Positions 1 to 9,379 are shown, numbered from the stretch's first letter. The stretch is 64,000 bases of DNA from UBA5109 sp963975155 (GCA_963975155.1 CAXBFG010000009.1:1-64000); one strand, 5' to 3'. Notes: a model not told the origin generated them from the sequence alone. Made by a program: numbers and translations.

Positions 1-172
1 CAATTTCGACATTCCCGCCATCCCTGGCGGTCAGACGTCGTCAGCCGAGCCTGTATATGGGTGAGGCAAGCGTTTACAAAGCACAGCTTTGTGCGCCGAC
101 GAACAACGCCCATCTATGATGGGTGGCTGGACCCTACGCTTTTTGGCGTGTCGACGAAAAGAGAGCTCGTCA
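1..172 (+). repeat. Dispersed mosaic repeat, copy A (cut by window start)
   Basis: This stretch matches, almost base for base, the distal half of the repeat at 63309-63725 (opposite strand). Shared segments include GTCGTCAGCCGAGCCTGTAT, the hairpin-like AAGCACAGCTTTGTGC and the end GGCGTGTCGACGA. A shortened form of the same end occurs at 34036-34101. Short open frames inside it are not conserved between copies and are not called as genes. The element's class is unknown. Confidence 0.8.
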
Positions 173-225
173 TCTAGGCTGAGAATAAACTGTAAAATTT
201 CAAACTGACGCACTACCTATACCTG

Positions 226-534
226 ATATTGGGAGGGGGCTGCATTGGGCTTCCTAATGGTCATTAGCGGGTATCTATATGTAGCTCGCTCGCTAAAATG
301 CTCCTCGCTTACATATAGATACCCGCTGTTCCCGTAAAGTCGTTGTAATCAAAATGTTTTCTGGAAGATTCACTATAAGTGGAGGGTTGTATCCTGTAAC
401 AGGATTTTGGAGCCGTCCGAGGCAGGGATGCCGAGGCCGAGCGTACAGGGATGTATTTACAGCGTGCTCCTAAAACCTGTTACAGGATACAGCGATACCC
501 AACGATAGACACAAATGCAGCCCCCTCCCAATAT
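226..534. repeat. Nested palindromic MITE-like element
   Basis: Perfect 21-bp inverted repeats (226-246 and 514-534) bound a 309-bp element. Inside are two further perfect inverted repeats: 18 bp at 266-283 / 310-327 and 16 bp at 388-403 / 476-491. No coding frame of note lies within. Three concentric or adjacent palindromes suggest a non-autonomous mobile element or a composite of two REP-like units. The 388-491 part encloses G+C-rich sequence containing CGTACAGGGATGTATTTACA, whose CAGGGATGTAT also occurs in repeat copy B near 34060. Confidence 0.8.
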
Positions 535-576
535 TTACAAATTCTTTACCTTAATCCGGCGTTTAATTTTATATGC

Positions 577-1869
577 CTAGATGCCCATCGCTTTTTTCAT
601 TAACTGACGCTTCAAAGGGAGGGCCTTGTCGACGGCATCGAGCCCGATATTTCTTAACCAGCGCACTGCTAAATCATTTGTAGAGAAACCGCGCTTAAAG
701 GCTTCCATCAGGCCCATCATGCTTAGGTTGTGCGCTTTACGTTGGCGCTGATAACGACTCAGCACCTGCTCTGAACTGAAATTCTCACCTTTATGCCAGG
801 CTGCAATAAGCACCTCATACAGGCATTCCGCATCCAGCAATCCCATATTCACACCCTGTCCTGCAAGGGGATGGATACTATGCGCAGCATCGCCTATCAG
901 GGTAAGGCCAGGCTTAACATATGAAGTGGCATGGCGTTGCCATAAAGGGAAAGACATACGTTTACCGATTTGCTTGACAGCGCCCTGTCTGTTTTCAAAC
1001 GCCTCCTGCAAGTGCTGCTGAAAAGTTGTGTCATCGACAGCCATCAGGAATTCGGCCTGCTCGGGATTACAGGACCAGACAATCGAAGAAAAGCACTGGG
1101 CATCCCGGTCACTGTCCAAATCCAGCAGTGGCAGAAAAGCCAGCGGACCTCCCGGCAAAAAACACTGCGCTGCCGTGAAATCATGAGGCTTTTCGGTAAG
1201 TACTGTGGCAACAATTGCCTGTTGTTCATAAGACCATTCCCTGAGCCTGAAGTCGGCCTGTTGGCGAATAAAGGAATTGGCACCATCGGCCGCGATCACG
1301 AGCTTCGCATGCAGCTCCATACCATCAGCCAAGCTTAAAATATTCTTTGTTTGCTGATCTTGTCCCGCATCGCCGATAAAAGAACTTACCTGCTCACCTC
1401 TGAACTGCCTGATATTTTTGTGCTGCTCCAGGGCACTATTCAGAGCCTCGGTAATTATTGAGTTTTCAACGATATAACCCAGGGCTGTCTGATGGATATC
1501 CAGTGCTGAAAAGCTGATATTGCCGGTACCCTCGGAATCCCAGACATACATGTTTTGATAGGGACAGGCTTGCGGTGAAATGAACTGCCAAAGTCCAAGT
1601 GCATCGAACAAGGCCCGGCTCTTAGCTGTAAGTGCCGATACCCGGGCATCAAATTGCTGAACTTTATTGGCATCTTTAGTTACTGCAGGCTTTTGCGTTG
1701 CTTTGATCTTATGGGCATCCACAAGTGCCAACCTGAAGTTTGATTCAGACTCCATGGCGCGGGCCAGCATCAGTGCCATGGTCAAACCCACCATGCCGGC
1801 ACCGACGATAATTATGTCGAATTCAATAGCCTTGTCGCTCGGCCTGTCGTCTGGTCTGACTTCTGACAT
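577..1869 (-). CDS. UbiH/UbiF/UbiI-family FAD-dependent ubiquinone-ring hydroxylase
   Basis: This 430-residue flavoprotein belongs to the UbiH/COQ6 family, which hydroxylates the ring of ubiquinone precursors. Visible signatures are the N-terminal dinucleotide-binding segment DIIIVGAGMVGL (about residues 18-29), a DARVSALT stretch typical of the family, and the second FAD motif GDAAHSIHPLAGQGVNMG near residue 325. Length fits the family. Which ring position is modified (UbiH, UbiF or UbiI type) cannot be settled from sequence alone, so no symbol is given. It is divergent from rsmE. The ubiquinone accessory factor gene ubiK lies 1.4 kb away. Confidence 0.9.
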   Translation of the reverse strand: MSEVRPDDRPSDKAIEFDIIIVGAGMVGLTMALMLARAMESESNFRLALVDAHKIKATQKPAVTKDANKVQQFDARVSALTAKSRALFDALGLWQFISPQACPYQNMYVWDSEGTGNISFSALDIHQTALGYIVENSIITEALNSALEQHKNIRQFRGEQVSSFIGDAGQDQQTKNILSLADGMELHAKLVIAADGANSFIRQQADFRLREWSYEQQAIVATVLTEKPHDFTAAQCFLPGGPLAFLPLLDLDSDRDAQCFSSIVWSCNPEQAEFLMAVDDTTFQQHLQEAFENRQGAVKQIGKRMSFPLWQRHATSYVKPGLTLIGDAAHSIHPLAGQGVNMGLLDAECLYEVLIAAWHKGENFSSEQVLSRYQRQRKAHNLSMMGLMEAFKRGFSTNDLAVRWLRNIGLDAVDKALPLKRQLMKKAMGI

Positions 1870-1965
1870 GATATTGGCAACTTCCGTAAGTTTATCTTTA
1901 TTCTCACCAACCAGGTCGGAGAGTAAGTTTCTTGCAGTTTTAAACCTTGTCTGTATCCTTGCCGC

Positions 1966-2697
1966 ATGCGCGTTTCAAGAGTTTATACAGACCAGGAACT
2001 TGTCTCCGGCAGTGAGATTACACTGGATGGGCAGCAGGCTCATTATCTCAGTAAGGTGCTGCGCCTGAAAGCAAATGCCAAACTGATTTTATTCAATGGT
2101 GATGGCTTCGAGTATCCATCAACAATACAAGAGCTTAGCAAAAATAGTATTGTCGTGGAAATTCACGAGCGCCAGCTTGTTAACTCTGAATCTCCTCTTT
2201 ACACCATTCTTGGACTGGGCTTATCAAGGGGTGAGCGTATGGATCTGGCCATTCAGAAATGTACCGAACTCGGTGTCAATGAAATCATTCCTCTTTTTAC
2301 TGAGTTTTCCGAAGTAAAGTTACAGGGTGAGAGGCTGCAAAAAAAAATCCAGCATTGGCAACAAATCGCAATCAGCGCCTGCGAACAAAGCGGCAGGACT
2401 CATCTGGCAACAGTACATGCTCCGCAAGCACTTTCAGCATGGTGCAGTTCGCTTGATTGCCCGCTTAAACTGATATTTGAACCTGGCAAGGCCACCAGGC
2501 TTCCCGCCAGAGGAAACATTACCAAAGTAGCTCTGATGATTGGCCCTGAAGGCGGTTTTTCAGATCAGGAACTGGGTCTTGCCGATAAAAACGGATTTCA
2601 GGCTCTCAGTCTGGGGCCCAGAATACTCAGAACGGAAACAGCCCCAATCGCTGCTCTTTCTGCTTTGCAATTGCTATGGGGCGATTTCGATGTGTAG
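1966..2697 (+). CDS. rsmE: 16S rRNA m3U1498 methyltransferase RsmE
   Basis: RsmE methylates U1498 of 16S rRNA using S-adenosylmethionine and has the SPOUT knotted fold. The 243-residue product shows an N-terminal PUA-like part (VYTDQEL, AHYLSKVLRLK) and the SPOUT signatures LGLSRGERMDLAIQKCTELG, MIGPEGGFS and SLGPRILRTETA, which form the cofactor-binding knot. Length is normal. The gene runs divergently from the flavoprotein hydroxylase and converges on glnK with a 15-base gap. Confidence 0.96.
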   Translation: MRVSRVYTDQELVSGSEITLDGQQAHYLSKVLRLKANAKLILFNGDGFEYPSTIQELSKNSIVVEIHERQLVNSESPLYTILGLGLSRGERMDLAIQKCTELGVNEIIPLFTEFSEVKLQGERLQKKIQHWQQIAISACEQSGRTHLATVHAPQALSAWCSSLDCPLKLIFEPGKATRLPARGNITKVALMIGPEGGFSDQELGLADKNGFQALSLGPRILRTETAPIAALSALQLLWGDFDV

Positions 2698-2712
2698 TTC
2701 CGGCTGGCTCGG

Positions 2713-3051
2713 CTAGAGTGCGTCGGGCCCGGACTCACCGGTACGAATTCGAATGACCTGCTCCAGGTTGCTGACAAAAATCTTGCCATCACCGATTTTA
2801 CCGGTAGAAGCAGCTTTAGCTAATACATCAATAATTTGTTCCACCGCTGAATCATCAGCAGCAATCTCCAATCTGACCTTGGGCAGAAAATCCACGACGT
2901 ATTCAGCCCCTCTGTATAGTTCCGTGTGTCCTTTCTGGCGTCCAAAACCTTTTACCTCAGTAGCAGTAATCCCCTGCACCCCAACTCCTGACAAAGCCTC
3001 ACGAACATCATCAAGCTTGAAAGGTTTAATTACAGCTGTGATCATTTTCAT
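2713..3051 (-). CDS. glnK: Nitrogen regulatory protein P-II (GlnK-like)
   Basis: PII proteins are small trimers that sense ATP/ADP, 2-oxoglutarate and, by uridylylation, glutamine. All family marks are here: GFGRQKGHTELYRGAEY with the uridylylated Tyr at residue 51, and TGKIGDGKIFV near residue 83. Length is the standard 112. The N-terminus MKMITAVIKPFKLDD and the C-terminus resemble GlnK more than GlnB, but this is a judgement by eye. No amtB is adjacent, although amtB often follows glnK. A good Shine-Dalgarno, GAGGAGAT, precedes the ATG. No sigma54 promoter was recognised upstream. Confidence 0.93.
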   Translation of the reverse strand: MKMITAVIKPFKLDDVREALSGVGVQGITATEVKGFGRQKGHTELYRGAEYVVDFLPKVRLEIAADDSAVEQIIDVLAKAASTGKIGDGKIFVSNLEQVIRIRTGESGPDAL

Positions 3052-3203
3052 TGTTATCTCCTCACATTACCCAATTGATACTTTCCACGGGCGTTTCAAA
3101 GTATATGCTACCTTAACTAAAAAAACGATTATTCTAGGTTATCAGCTGCATCCTGAGTGCTAGAATTATTCCCAACCAACTTCTGTTTTCAAGGGTAAGA
3201 GTT

Positions 3204-3452
3204 ATGATCGATAAAGCAACACTGGAAAAACTCAGTGAACGTTTAAGCAGTCTGCTGCCTCCTTTTCCGGCTGCCGGGGAGATCAGGGAAGATATGGAAA
3301 AACAGTTTTATACGGTACTGCAAGCCAGCCTTGGTAAATTAAATCTGGTAACCAGAGAAGAATTTGATGCCCAACTCAAGGTTCTGCAGCGGGCCGAACA
3401 AACAATTACTGAACTGGAAGCTAAAATAAACAAGCTGGAAAAAAATTCCTAA
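3204..3452 (+). CDS. ubiK: Ubiquinone biosynthesis accessory factor UbiK (YqiC/BMFP family)
   Basis: UbiK is a small coiled-coil protein that helps the ubiquinone-synthesis complex work with membrane lipids. The 82-residue product has the family layout: MIDKATLEKLSERL at the start, an amphipathic middle, and a C-terminal coiled coil (LQRAEQTITELEAKINKLE). The TREEFDAQ stretch before the coiled coil is typical. It overlaps the end of comM by 4 bases in convergent orientation. Confidence 0.9.
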   Translation: MIDKATLEKLSERLSSLLPPFPAAGEIREDMEKQFYTVLQASLGKLNLVTREEFDAQLKVLQRAEQTITELEAKINKLEKNS

Positions 3453-4969
3453 AGCTGACGATCAAATTTCCGATACGCAATCGCCTCGAGTAAATGCTGA
3501 CTCTGAATCTGATCTTCTGCAGAGAAATCTGCAATCGTTCTGGCCACCTTAAGAATACGAAAATAAGCCCTGGTACTAAGATGAAGCTGCTCCATAGCTT
3601 TGTTCAACAGGGCCTTGTCTGCTTTGCTCAAGTTACAGTCCCGTAAAATTTCCTGCTGCTGTAATTGCGCATTGCTTTTATCTGCCCTGTGCAGTTGTCG
3701 CTGCCGACAAAGCTCTACCTGCTTTCTGATATGAGCACTGCGGCTCTTGCCCTTGCCATCCTGCCTTTGGATTAATAATTGTTCACGCTCAGCCGGGCTG
3801 AGTTTGCCAAGCTCAACATGCAGATCAAATCTGTCCAGCAAGGGCCCTGATACTCGTTGCTGGTATTGTTTGATGCGTTCAGATGTACAGCGGCAATCAC
3901 TTTGCGGGTCGCCATAATTTCCACAAGGGCAGGGGTTCATAGCGGCAACCAACTGAAATTGTGCCGGTAATCTGGCACGATACGCTGCCCTGCAAATTTC
4001 TATGCTACCGCTTTCCAGGGGTTCCCTCAGCACTTCCAGAACGCGTGGATTGAACTCCGCTAACTCGTCAAGAAACAGGACGCCATTGTGCGCCAGGGTA
4101 ATTTCTCCAGGACTAAGATCCCTGCCACCACCAACCAGGGCAACCGCTGAAGCGGTATGGTGTGGAGCCCTGAAGGGGACTTCAAAACAGGATGCCGGCA
4201 CAGCATTCAATTTGGAGATAGATCGCACAGCGGCGACTTCAAGTGCCTGCTTGTTGTTGAGTTCCGGTAACAATGATCGTAAGCGATTGGCCAGCATGGT
4301 TTTGCCAGTGCCAGGTGGCCCGCTCATCAGTAAATTGTGTCCCCCTGCTGCTGCCAGTATCAAAGCACGTTGCGCTTGCTCCTGGCCTACAACTTCATCC
4401 AGTGTTTCTGAATAGATGCGCGGAGCTGTTTGCATTTGCTTTGCATAAGGCAGCTGCTTTTGTCCATGCAGATGCTGACAAAGTTCCAGCAAGTGCTGAC
4501 ATAACCTGACCTCACTACCCTCAAGTAAACCAGCTTCTCCCGCATTAGCGCCTGGGATAATGCTCAGCCTTGCCTGTTCGCGTCCGGCAATAAGCCCTGG
4601 TAAGACACCTGGTACCGGGCGCAGTACGCCGGACAAGGCCAGCTCTCCCATCAGCTCAATATTTTGAAGGCTATCGGCGGGTAATTGACCCGAAGCAAGC
4701 AGGATTCCTGTGGCAATGGCCAGATCGAAGCGACCTCCCGATTTTGGTAAATCGGCTGGCGCCAGATTAACGGTAATACGTTTTGCCGGAAAATCCAGCG
4801 AGGAATTTATGATGGCACTGCGGACTCGTTCCTTACTTTCCCTGACCGCAGTTTCCGGCAGGCCAACTATGGAAAAGCCAGGCAAGCCATTCGACAAATG
4901 AGTTTCAACGGTCACCAGTGGCGCGTCAATTCCAATATTGGCGCGTGAATAAGCAATGGCCAAGGACAT
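3449..4969 (-). CDS. comM: YifB/ComM family Mg-chelatase-like AAA+ ATPase
   Basis: ComM is a hexameric helicase that promotes branch migration during natural transformation and is widespread beyond transformable species. The 506-residue product has an N-terminal Lon-protease-like domain (SRANIGIDAPLVTVETHLS, GLPGFSIVGLPETAVRESKE), a Walker A GPPGTGKTMLANRL near residue 216, a Walker B stretch NGVLFLDELAEF, the cysteine motif NPCPCGNYG, and the C-terminal LSTRAYFRILKVARTIAD. It is complete. It converges on ubiK with a 4-base overlap. Confidence 0.95.
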   Translation of the reverse strand: MSLAIAYSRANIGIDAPLVTVETHLSNGLPGFSIVGLPETAVRESKERVRSAIINSSLDFPAKRITVNLAPADLPKSGGRFDLAIATGILLASGQLPADSLQNIELMGELALSGVLRPVPGVLPGLIAGREQARLSIIPGANAGEAGLLEGSEVRLCQHLLELCQHLHGQKQLPYAKQMQTAPRIYSETLDEVVGQEQAQRALILAAAGGHNLLMSGPPGTGKTMLANRLRSLLPELNNKQALEVAAVRSISKLNAVPASCFEVPFRAPHHTASAVALVGGGRDLSPGEITLAHNGVLFLDELAEFNPRVLEVLREPLESGSIEICRAAYRARLPAQFQLVAAMNPCPCGNYGDPQSDCRCTSERIKQYQQRVSGPLLDRFDLHVELGKLSPAEREQLLIQRQDGKGKSRSAHIRKQVELCRQRQLHRADKSNAQLQQQEILRDCNLSKADKALLNKAMEQLHLSTRAYFRILKVARTIADFSAEDQIQSQHLLEAIAYRKFDRQL

Positions 4970-5130
4970 AAACTTTCTTCCATGAAAGCAAGACTACCTT
5001 ATGTAATAGTTCATAAAACCCAAAAGGGCAAGAGACGAATAAAACCAGGCTGGAAGATAAGGAAGAGGTCTGTATAAACAGGTAATTGCCTTGTGGGGGC
5101 AATTACCGGTATTCGAAAGGACTTTTTATT

Positions 5131-5553
5131 TTATTGCGACTGTTCAACCATGTAGTCAACAACTGCCCTGATTTCATCATCCGAGCAATCCACACAGGTT
5201 CCACGCGCCGGCATCACATTGTTAAAGCCATTTATCGCACTGCTGTAGAGAACATCCAGGCCTTTTGCTATGCGCGGCGCCCACTGTTCAGCATTCCCCA
5301 ATATGGGGGATTCACTGACACCTGTGGCATGACAGGCAACGCAGAATGTCCCATACACAGATTCTGCATCCCTTGGGCCACCTGGGCCTCCGGCAACAGC
5401 CAGGCCCGCAGCGCAGTCATCACCGACCACACAAACCGAGCCGGCTGGGCTAAGACGATCACGGATTTCATCGTCCAGGGTAGCCGCAACGGCAAATGCT
5501 GAAAATAAGACAATCGATAGACCTGCGAGAAGCGTTGTAATTCGTTGAGTCAC
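5131..5553 (-). CDS. Cytochrome c5-family monohaem protein
   Basis: This is a periplasmic electron carrier. A signal peptide (TTLLAGLSIVLFSAFAVAA) is followed by one haem motif CVACH and a late CVDC pair, which in cytochromes c5 forms a disulfide. The tail DEIRAVVDYMVEQS is typical. The GTG at 5553 is preferred as start (140 residues) because it places the signal peptide at the N-terminus. A longer frame reaches 5583. An insertion with CVVGDDCA between the signal peptide and the haem domain is less usual. It stands alone between comM and the rfb operon. Confidence 0.87.
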   Translation of the reverse strand: MTQRITTLLAGLSIVLFSAFAVAATLDDEIRDRLSPAGSVCVVGDDCAAGLAVAGGPGGPRDAESVYGTFCVACHATGVSESPILGNAEQWAPRIAKGLDVLYSSAINGFNNVMPARGTCVDCSDDEIRAVVDYMVEQSQ

Positions 5554-5803
5554 TTTAGAACCTCTATATAAAACACTGACCAAAACCGTGAGGATGCTGA
5601 TACTGAATATTTTGAGGGCGGCATTATACCTATAAATTGCGGATTCTGGTACTCAGAGAAAATTGGACAAAGGGGGAAGGCATTGAATAAGCTTTCCGGG
5701 GCTAAAAGAGGCTTTCTCGATACTGCAGAAATTTCCAAAAATCGTGAGCTACGCTCATGCTGCTATTAATCTTGGTGTGATCGTCAGACGGGCGAGAAAA
5801 ATT

Positions 5804-6352
5804 CTATGGGTACACAACAGCATCGGCAAGCAGTGCCGCATTTCGATCTTTTTCCGAAAGCGTCGGCTCACCGATATCATCCAGGGGCCAGGGGATATTC
5901 AGTGCAGGATCATTCCATAGCAGGGAATGTTCATCATCCGGGGCATAATAAGTGCTGCACTTATAGACAAATTCGGCATGTTCACTCAAGACCAGAAAAC
6001 CGTGTGCAAAACCCGGCGGCACCCAGAAAATATGTTTGTTTTCTGCAGATAAAACGGTCGCAACATGCTGGCCAAAGGTGGCGGAATGTTTTCGCAAATC
6101 CACGACCACATCATAAACTTCACCGGATATCACCCTAAGTAACTTACCCTGGGGTTGTTTTAACTGGTAGTGCAGCCCACGTAATACGCCCTTGCCTGAA
6201 CCGCTGTGATTGTCCTGCACAAAATCAACTTTAAGACCTGCTTCCTGAAACCAGCTCTCCCGATAACTTTCCATAAAAAAACCACGTTTGTCACCAAAAA
6301 CGCGAGGCTCAAAAATAAACACCTCAGGGATAGCTGTTTTGATAATCTTCAT
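5804..6352 (-). CDS. rfbC: dTDP-4-dehydrorhamnose 3,5-epimerase RfbC
   Basis: RfbC epimerises C3 and C5 of dTDP-4-keto-6-deoxyglucose, the third step to dTDP-L-rhamnose. The 182-residue product carries the cupin-like family motifs RGFFMESYRESWF, VLRGLHYQL (catalytic His), GEVYDVVVDLRKHS and FWVPPGFAHGFLVLSE. It is the last gene of the operon rfbD-rfbB-rfbA-rfbC. Its ATG overlaps the rfbA stop by four bases (ATGA), so translation is probably coupled. Confidence 0.96.
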   Translation of the reverse strand: MKIIKTAIPEVFIFEPRVFGDKRGFFMESYRESWFQEAGLKVDFVQDNHSGSGKGVLRGLHYQLKQPQGKLLRVISGEVYDVVVDLRKHSATFGQHVATVLSAENKHIFWVPPGFAHGFLVLSEHAEFVYKCSTYYAPDDEHSLLWNDPALNIPWPLDDIGEPTLSEKDRNAALLADAVVYP

Positions 6353-7227
6353 CTGTAAACTTTCTCATTCAGAACCTGGAACAAATACTCACCATAACCA
6401 CTTTTACGCAAGGGCTCAGCCAATGCCTGCAGCTGCTCCGCATTAATATATTTCATGTGATAGGCAATCTCTTCCGGGCAGGCAATTTTTAAACCTTGCC
6501 GCTCTTCAATGGTTTGCACAAAAACACTGGCTGCCAATAAATTATCGTGGGTTCCTGTATCCAACCAGGCAGCTCCTCTACCGAGAATTTCAACATTAAG
6601 TTCACCGGCTTCCAGATAATGTCGATTCACATCGGTGATTTCCAGCTCGCCACGCACTGAAGGCTTAAGATTTTTTGCCACTTCAATAACTCGGTTATCA
6701 TAAAAATAGAGTCCGGTTATGGCATAGTTGGATTTGGGTTTGACCGGCTTTTCTTCTAAGGAAAGTACCTGCCCGTCATCTGAAAAATCTACGACACCAT
6801 ATGCTTCGGGATTTTTTACACGGTATCCAAAAATTGTTGCGCCACTTTCTTTTGTGACTGCCTTCAGCAATTCCTCTTGCAAGTAATGCGAATAAAACAC
6901 ATTGTCACCCAGAACCAGCGCAACAGAATCATCGCCAATAAATTCTTCACCAATGATAAAGGCTTGTGCCAGGCCATCCGGTGAAGGCTGCTCGGCATAA
7001 GAAAATTTCAGGCCCCAATCTTCGCCATTGCCCAAGAGGTTTTGAAAAACCGGCAAGTCCCTCGGGGTGGATATCACCAGGATTTCCCTGATTCCCGCCA
7101 GCATCAGGGTGCTGAGCGGGTAGTAAATCATCGGCTTATCATAAATTGGCAATATCTGTTTACTAACTGAATGCGTAATCGGATGTAAACGGGTGCCGGA
7201 ACCGCCTGCCAGAATTATGCCTTTCAT
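6349..7227 (-). CDS. rfbA: Glucose-1-phosphate thymidylyltransferase RfbA
   Basis: RfbA joins glucose-1-phosphate and dTTP to give dTDP-glucose, the committed step of dTDP-rhamnose synthesis. The product (292 residues) starts MKGIILAGGSGTRLHPIT, the nucleotidyltransferase signature, followed by SKQILPIYDKPMIYYPLS and the metal-binding LVLGDNVFY. The start at 7227 is chosen because it begins exactly at this motif and overlaps the rfbB stop by four bases. An open frame extends upstream to 7281 but lies inside rfbB. Length matches the family. Confidence 0.96.
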   Translation of the reverse strand: MKGIILAGGSGTRLHPITHSVSKQILPIYDKPMIYYPLSTLMLAGIREILVISTPRDLPVFQNLLGNGEDWGLKFSYAEQPSPDGLAQAFIIGEEFIGDDSVALVLGDNVFYSHYLQEELLKAVTKESGATIFGYRVKNPEAYGVVDFSDDGQVLSLEEKPVKPKSNYAITGLYFYDNRVIEVAKNLKPSVRGELEITDVNRHYLEAGELNVEILGRGAAWLDTGTHDNLLAASVFVQTIEERQGLKIACPEEIAYHMKYINAEQLQALAEPLRKSGYGEYLFQVLNEKVYR

Positions 7228-8297
7228 GTTTTTACTCCAAGACGTTGTAATTGATAGGAGCCATCCAGTACAGCCTGCCACCAGGATTCGTTTTCAAGAT
7301 ACCAGGCAACCGTTTTATAAAGTCCACTCGTAAAATCTTCTTCAGGCGTCCAGCCCAGTGTCTTTTCAATCTTGGAAGCATCAATCGCATAACGCAGATC
7401 ATGGCCAGGTCTGTCTTTGACAAACTCTATTAATGATTCAAAACCTGCACCAGAATTTGCGGAGTGGGTATTATCCGGCGCTAATTCTTCCAAAATGGAA
7501 CAAATGCTTTGCACAACTTCCAGGTTTCTTTTTTCATTATGACCACCAATGTTATAGGTCTCACCAACCGCTCCTTCGCTTATGACTTTATAAAGCGCTC
7601 TGGCGTGATCTTCAACGTAGAGCCAGTCCCGAATCTGCGAACCATCTCCATAAACTGGCAATGCTTTACCCTGTAAGGCATTTAAAATGATATGCGGAAT
7701 CAGTTTTTCAGGAAAATGATAAGGCCCATAATTATTGGAGCAATTGGTCACCACTATCGGAAAGCCATAGGTTTTGTGCCAGGCCCTAACCAGATGATCG
7801 GAACTCGCCTTGGATGCAGAGTACGGAGAGCTCGGGTCATAACTGCTTTGTTCGGTAAAAAAGTCTTCGCTGCCACCAAGATCCCCATAGACCTCATCAG
7901 TCGACACATGATGAAACAAAAACCCTTGCTGCTTTTCTGAAGGCAATTTACTCCAGTATTCACGCGCAATATCCAGCAAGGTATAGGTGCCGACTATATT
8001 GGTCAGAATAAATTCACCAGGCCCATCAATTGAGCGATCTACATGAGATTCCGCTGCCAGATGCATAACTGCATCAGGCTGATGCGTGTTGAAAACGTCC
8101 CGCAAGGATTCAGGATCGCAGATATCGAGCTGACAAAAAGCATAACGCTCAGAAGCTGATACCGGCGTGAGTGAATTCAGATTCCCTGCATAGGTAAGTT
8201 TATCAACATTGACTATTTCGTCATGAGTATTCTGGATAACATGACGTACAACCGCACTGCCGATAAAACCGGCACCACCCGTTACTAATATTTTCAA
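7224..8297 (-). CDS. rfbB: dTDP-glucose 4,6-dehydratase RfbB
   Basis: RfbB converts dTDP-glucose to dTDP-4-keto-6-deoxyglucose with bound NAD. The 357-residue short-chain dehydrogenase begins MKILVTGGAGFIGSAVVRH, the Rossmann glycine motif. It has HLAAESHVDRSI, the catalytic STDEVYGDLG, and YSASKASSDHLVRAW with the Tyr-Lys pair. These are diagnostic of RfbB within the epimerase family. It sits second in the operon, 67 bases downstream of rfbD. Confidence 0.97.
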   Translation of the reverse strand: MKILVTGGAGFIGSAVVRHVIQNTHDEIVNVDKLTYAGNLNSLTPVSASERYAFCQLDICDPESLRDVFNTHQPDAVMHLAAESHVDRSIDGPGEFILTNIVGTYTLLDIAREYWSKLPSEKQQGFLFHHVSTDEVYGDLGGSEDFFTEQSSYDPSSPYSASKASSDHLVRAWHKTYGFPIVVTNCSNNYGPYHFPEKLIPHIILNALQGKALPVYGDGSQIRDWLYVEDHARALYKVISEGAVGETYNIGGHNEKRNLEVVQSICSILEELAPDNTHSANSGAGFESLIEFVKDRPGHDLRYAIDASKIEKTLGWTPEEDFTSGLYKTVAWYLENESWWQAVLDGSYQLQRLGVKT

Positions 8298-8364
8298 GAT
8301 CTTGTTTCGCTGTTTAATTGACTCTGCCGGCTATTCTATAAGGAAACACCCGGCCTTTAACAGT

Positions 8365-9228
8365 TCAGGCTAATTCTCTTAATACTTCTTTCAGCGCTTC
8401 CTGCCATAAAGTGCCTGCAAATCCCGTAACCTTATAAGTAGCGCTCTTATCCAGTACCGAATAGGCTGGCCGCTTTGCAGGTGTCGGATAGGCCTCGGTC
8501 CTGATGGCATGAATCGGTATTTTCCTGTCAATCAGCCCAAGTTCATAGGCCTGTTTCTGTATTTCACAGGCAAAGTCGTACCAGCTTGCAGCACCCTGAT
8601 CGCTCCAGTGATAGATACCATGCAGGTCTCGGTCAGCTACAAAACACCACAGGACCTCTGCCAGACTAATAACAGAAGTTGGCGTGCCAAGCTGATCATC
8701 AACTATCCCCAGTTCCTCACGTTCTGCCATCAGCTTAAGCATGGTCGTCATGAAGTTTTTGCCCTGCGCTGAATAAAGCCAGGAAGTTCTAATAAGCAGA
8801 CTGTCAGGACGAAGTGCCAGCAATTTTTGTTCGCCTGCCAGTTTGCTGGCGCCATATACGCTTAAGGGCGAGGTGATATCGTCTGGCTGATAGGGTCTTG
8901 ATTGGCTGCCGTCGAAAACAAAGTCAGTAGAAAAATGAATGAGGCGGCATGAGTCGGGGCAGCTTGCTGCAAGTGTAGCCAAAGCCTCCGAGTTGACCGC
9001 AAAGGCTTGCTGTTTTTCAGATTCCGCTTTATCAACCTGGGTATAGGCCGCCGCATTAATAATTGTCGTAGGATTAAATTGCGCGACGAGTTCTTTTAAC
9101 TGTGTTGCATTACAGATATCCAACTGCTTCGATGTTAATGCAGTAAGCGTGACATTTGCCGGAACCGATTTTTGTATCTGGCTGCCGAGTTGTCCATTTG
9201 CTCCAAGTAATACAATTCTTTCCGACAT
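8365..9228 (-). CDS. rfbD: dTDP-4-dehydrorhamnose reductase RfbD
   Basis: RfbD carries out the last step, reducing dTDP-4-keto-L-rhamnose to dTDP-L-rhamnose. The product (287 residues from the ATG at 9228) starts MSERIVLLGANGQLGSQI, then has NAAAYTQVDKAESE, FSTDFVFDG and the catalytic YGASKLAGE. A longer frame reaches 9270, but the Rossmann motif favours the internal start. As first gene of the four-gene operon it should follow the promoter, in 9229-9311. The rhamnose probably feeds lipopolysaccharide or exopolysaccharide; no glycosyltransferase lies in the window. Confidence 0.95.
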   Translation of the reverse strand: MSERIVLLGANGQLGSQIQKSVPANVTLTALTSKQLDICNATQLKELVAQFNPTTIINAAAYTQVDKAESEKQQAFAVNSEALATLAASCPDSCRLIHFSTDFVFDGSQSRPYQPDDITSPLSVYGASKLAGEQKLLALRPDSLLIRTSWLYSAQGKNFMTTMLKLMAEREELGIVDDQLGTPTSVISLAEVLWCFVADRDLHGIYHWSDQGAASWYDFACEIQKQAYELGLIDRKIPIHAIRTEAYPTPAKRPAYSVLDKSATYKVTGFAGTLWQEALKEVLRELA

Positions 9229-9311
9229 GAATTTGTGACACTCTGATTTATTTTCTGAATTGTGGATCAATAGTTAAGTTATGTCTGCAGGCAAACATTC
9301 TACCTGTAAAC

Positions 9312-9343
9312 AAAAACGCCCACGATGAGTTCATCATGGGCGT
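9312..9343 (-). terminator. Rho-independent terminator of dsbA
   Basis: An inverted repeat of 13 bases with one mismatch (9316-9328 and 9331-9343, two-base loop) is followed, on the minus strand, by five T. It lies 37 bases past the dsbA stop, so it ends dsbA and isolates it from the rfb operon. Confidence 0.85.
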
Positions 9344-9379
9344 CCGGTAAAGTCAGCCAATTTAGCTAACTGTCTGGGA

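Noticed and set aside
3052..3203. Sigma54 promoter for glnK
   Set aside because: No TGGCAC-N5-TTGC-like pair could be found in the leader.
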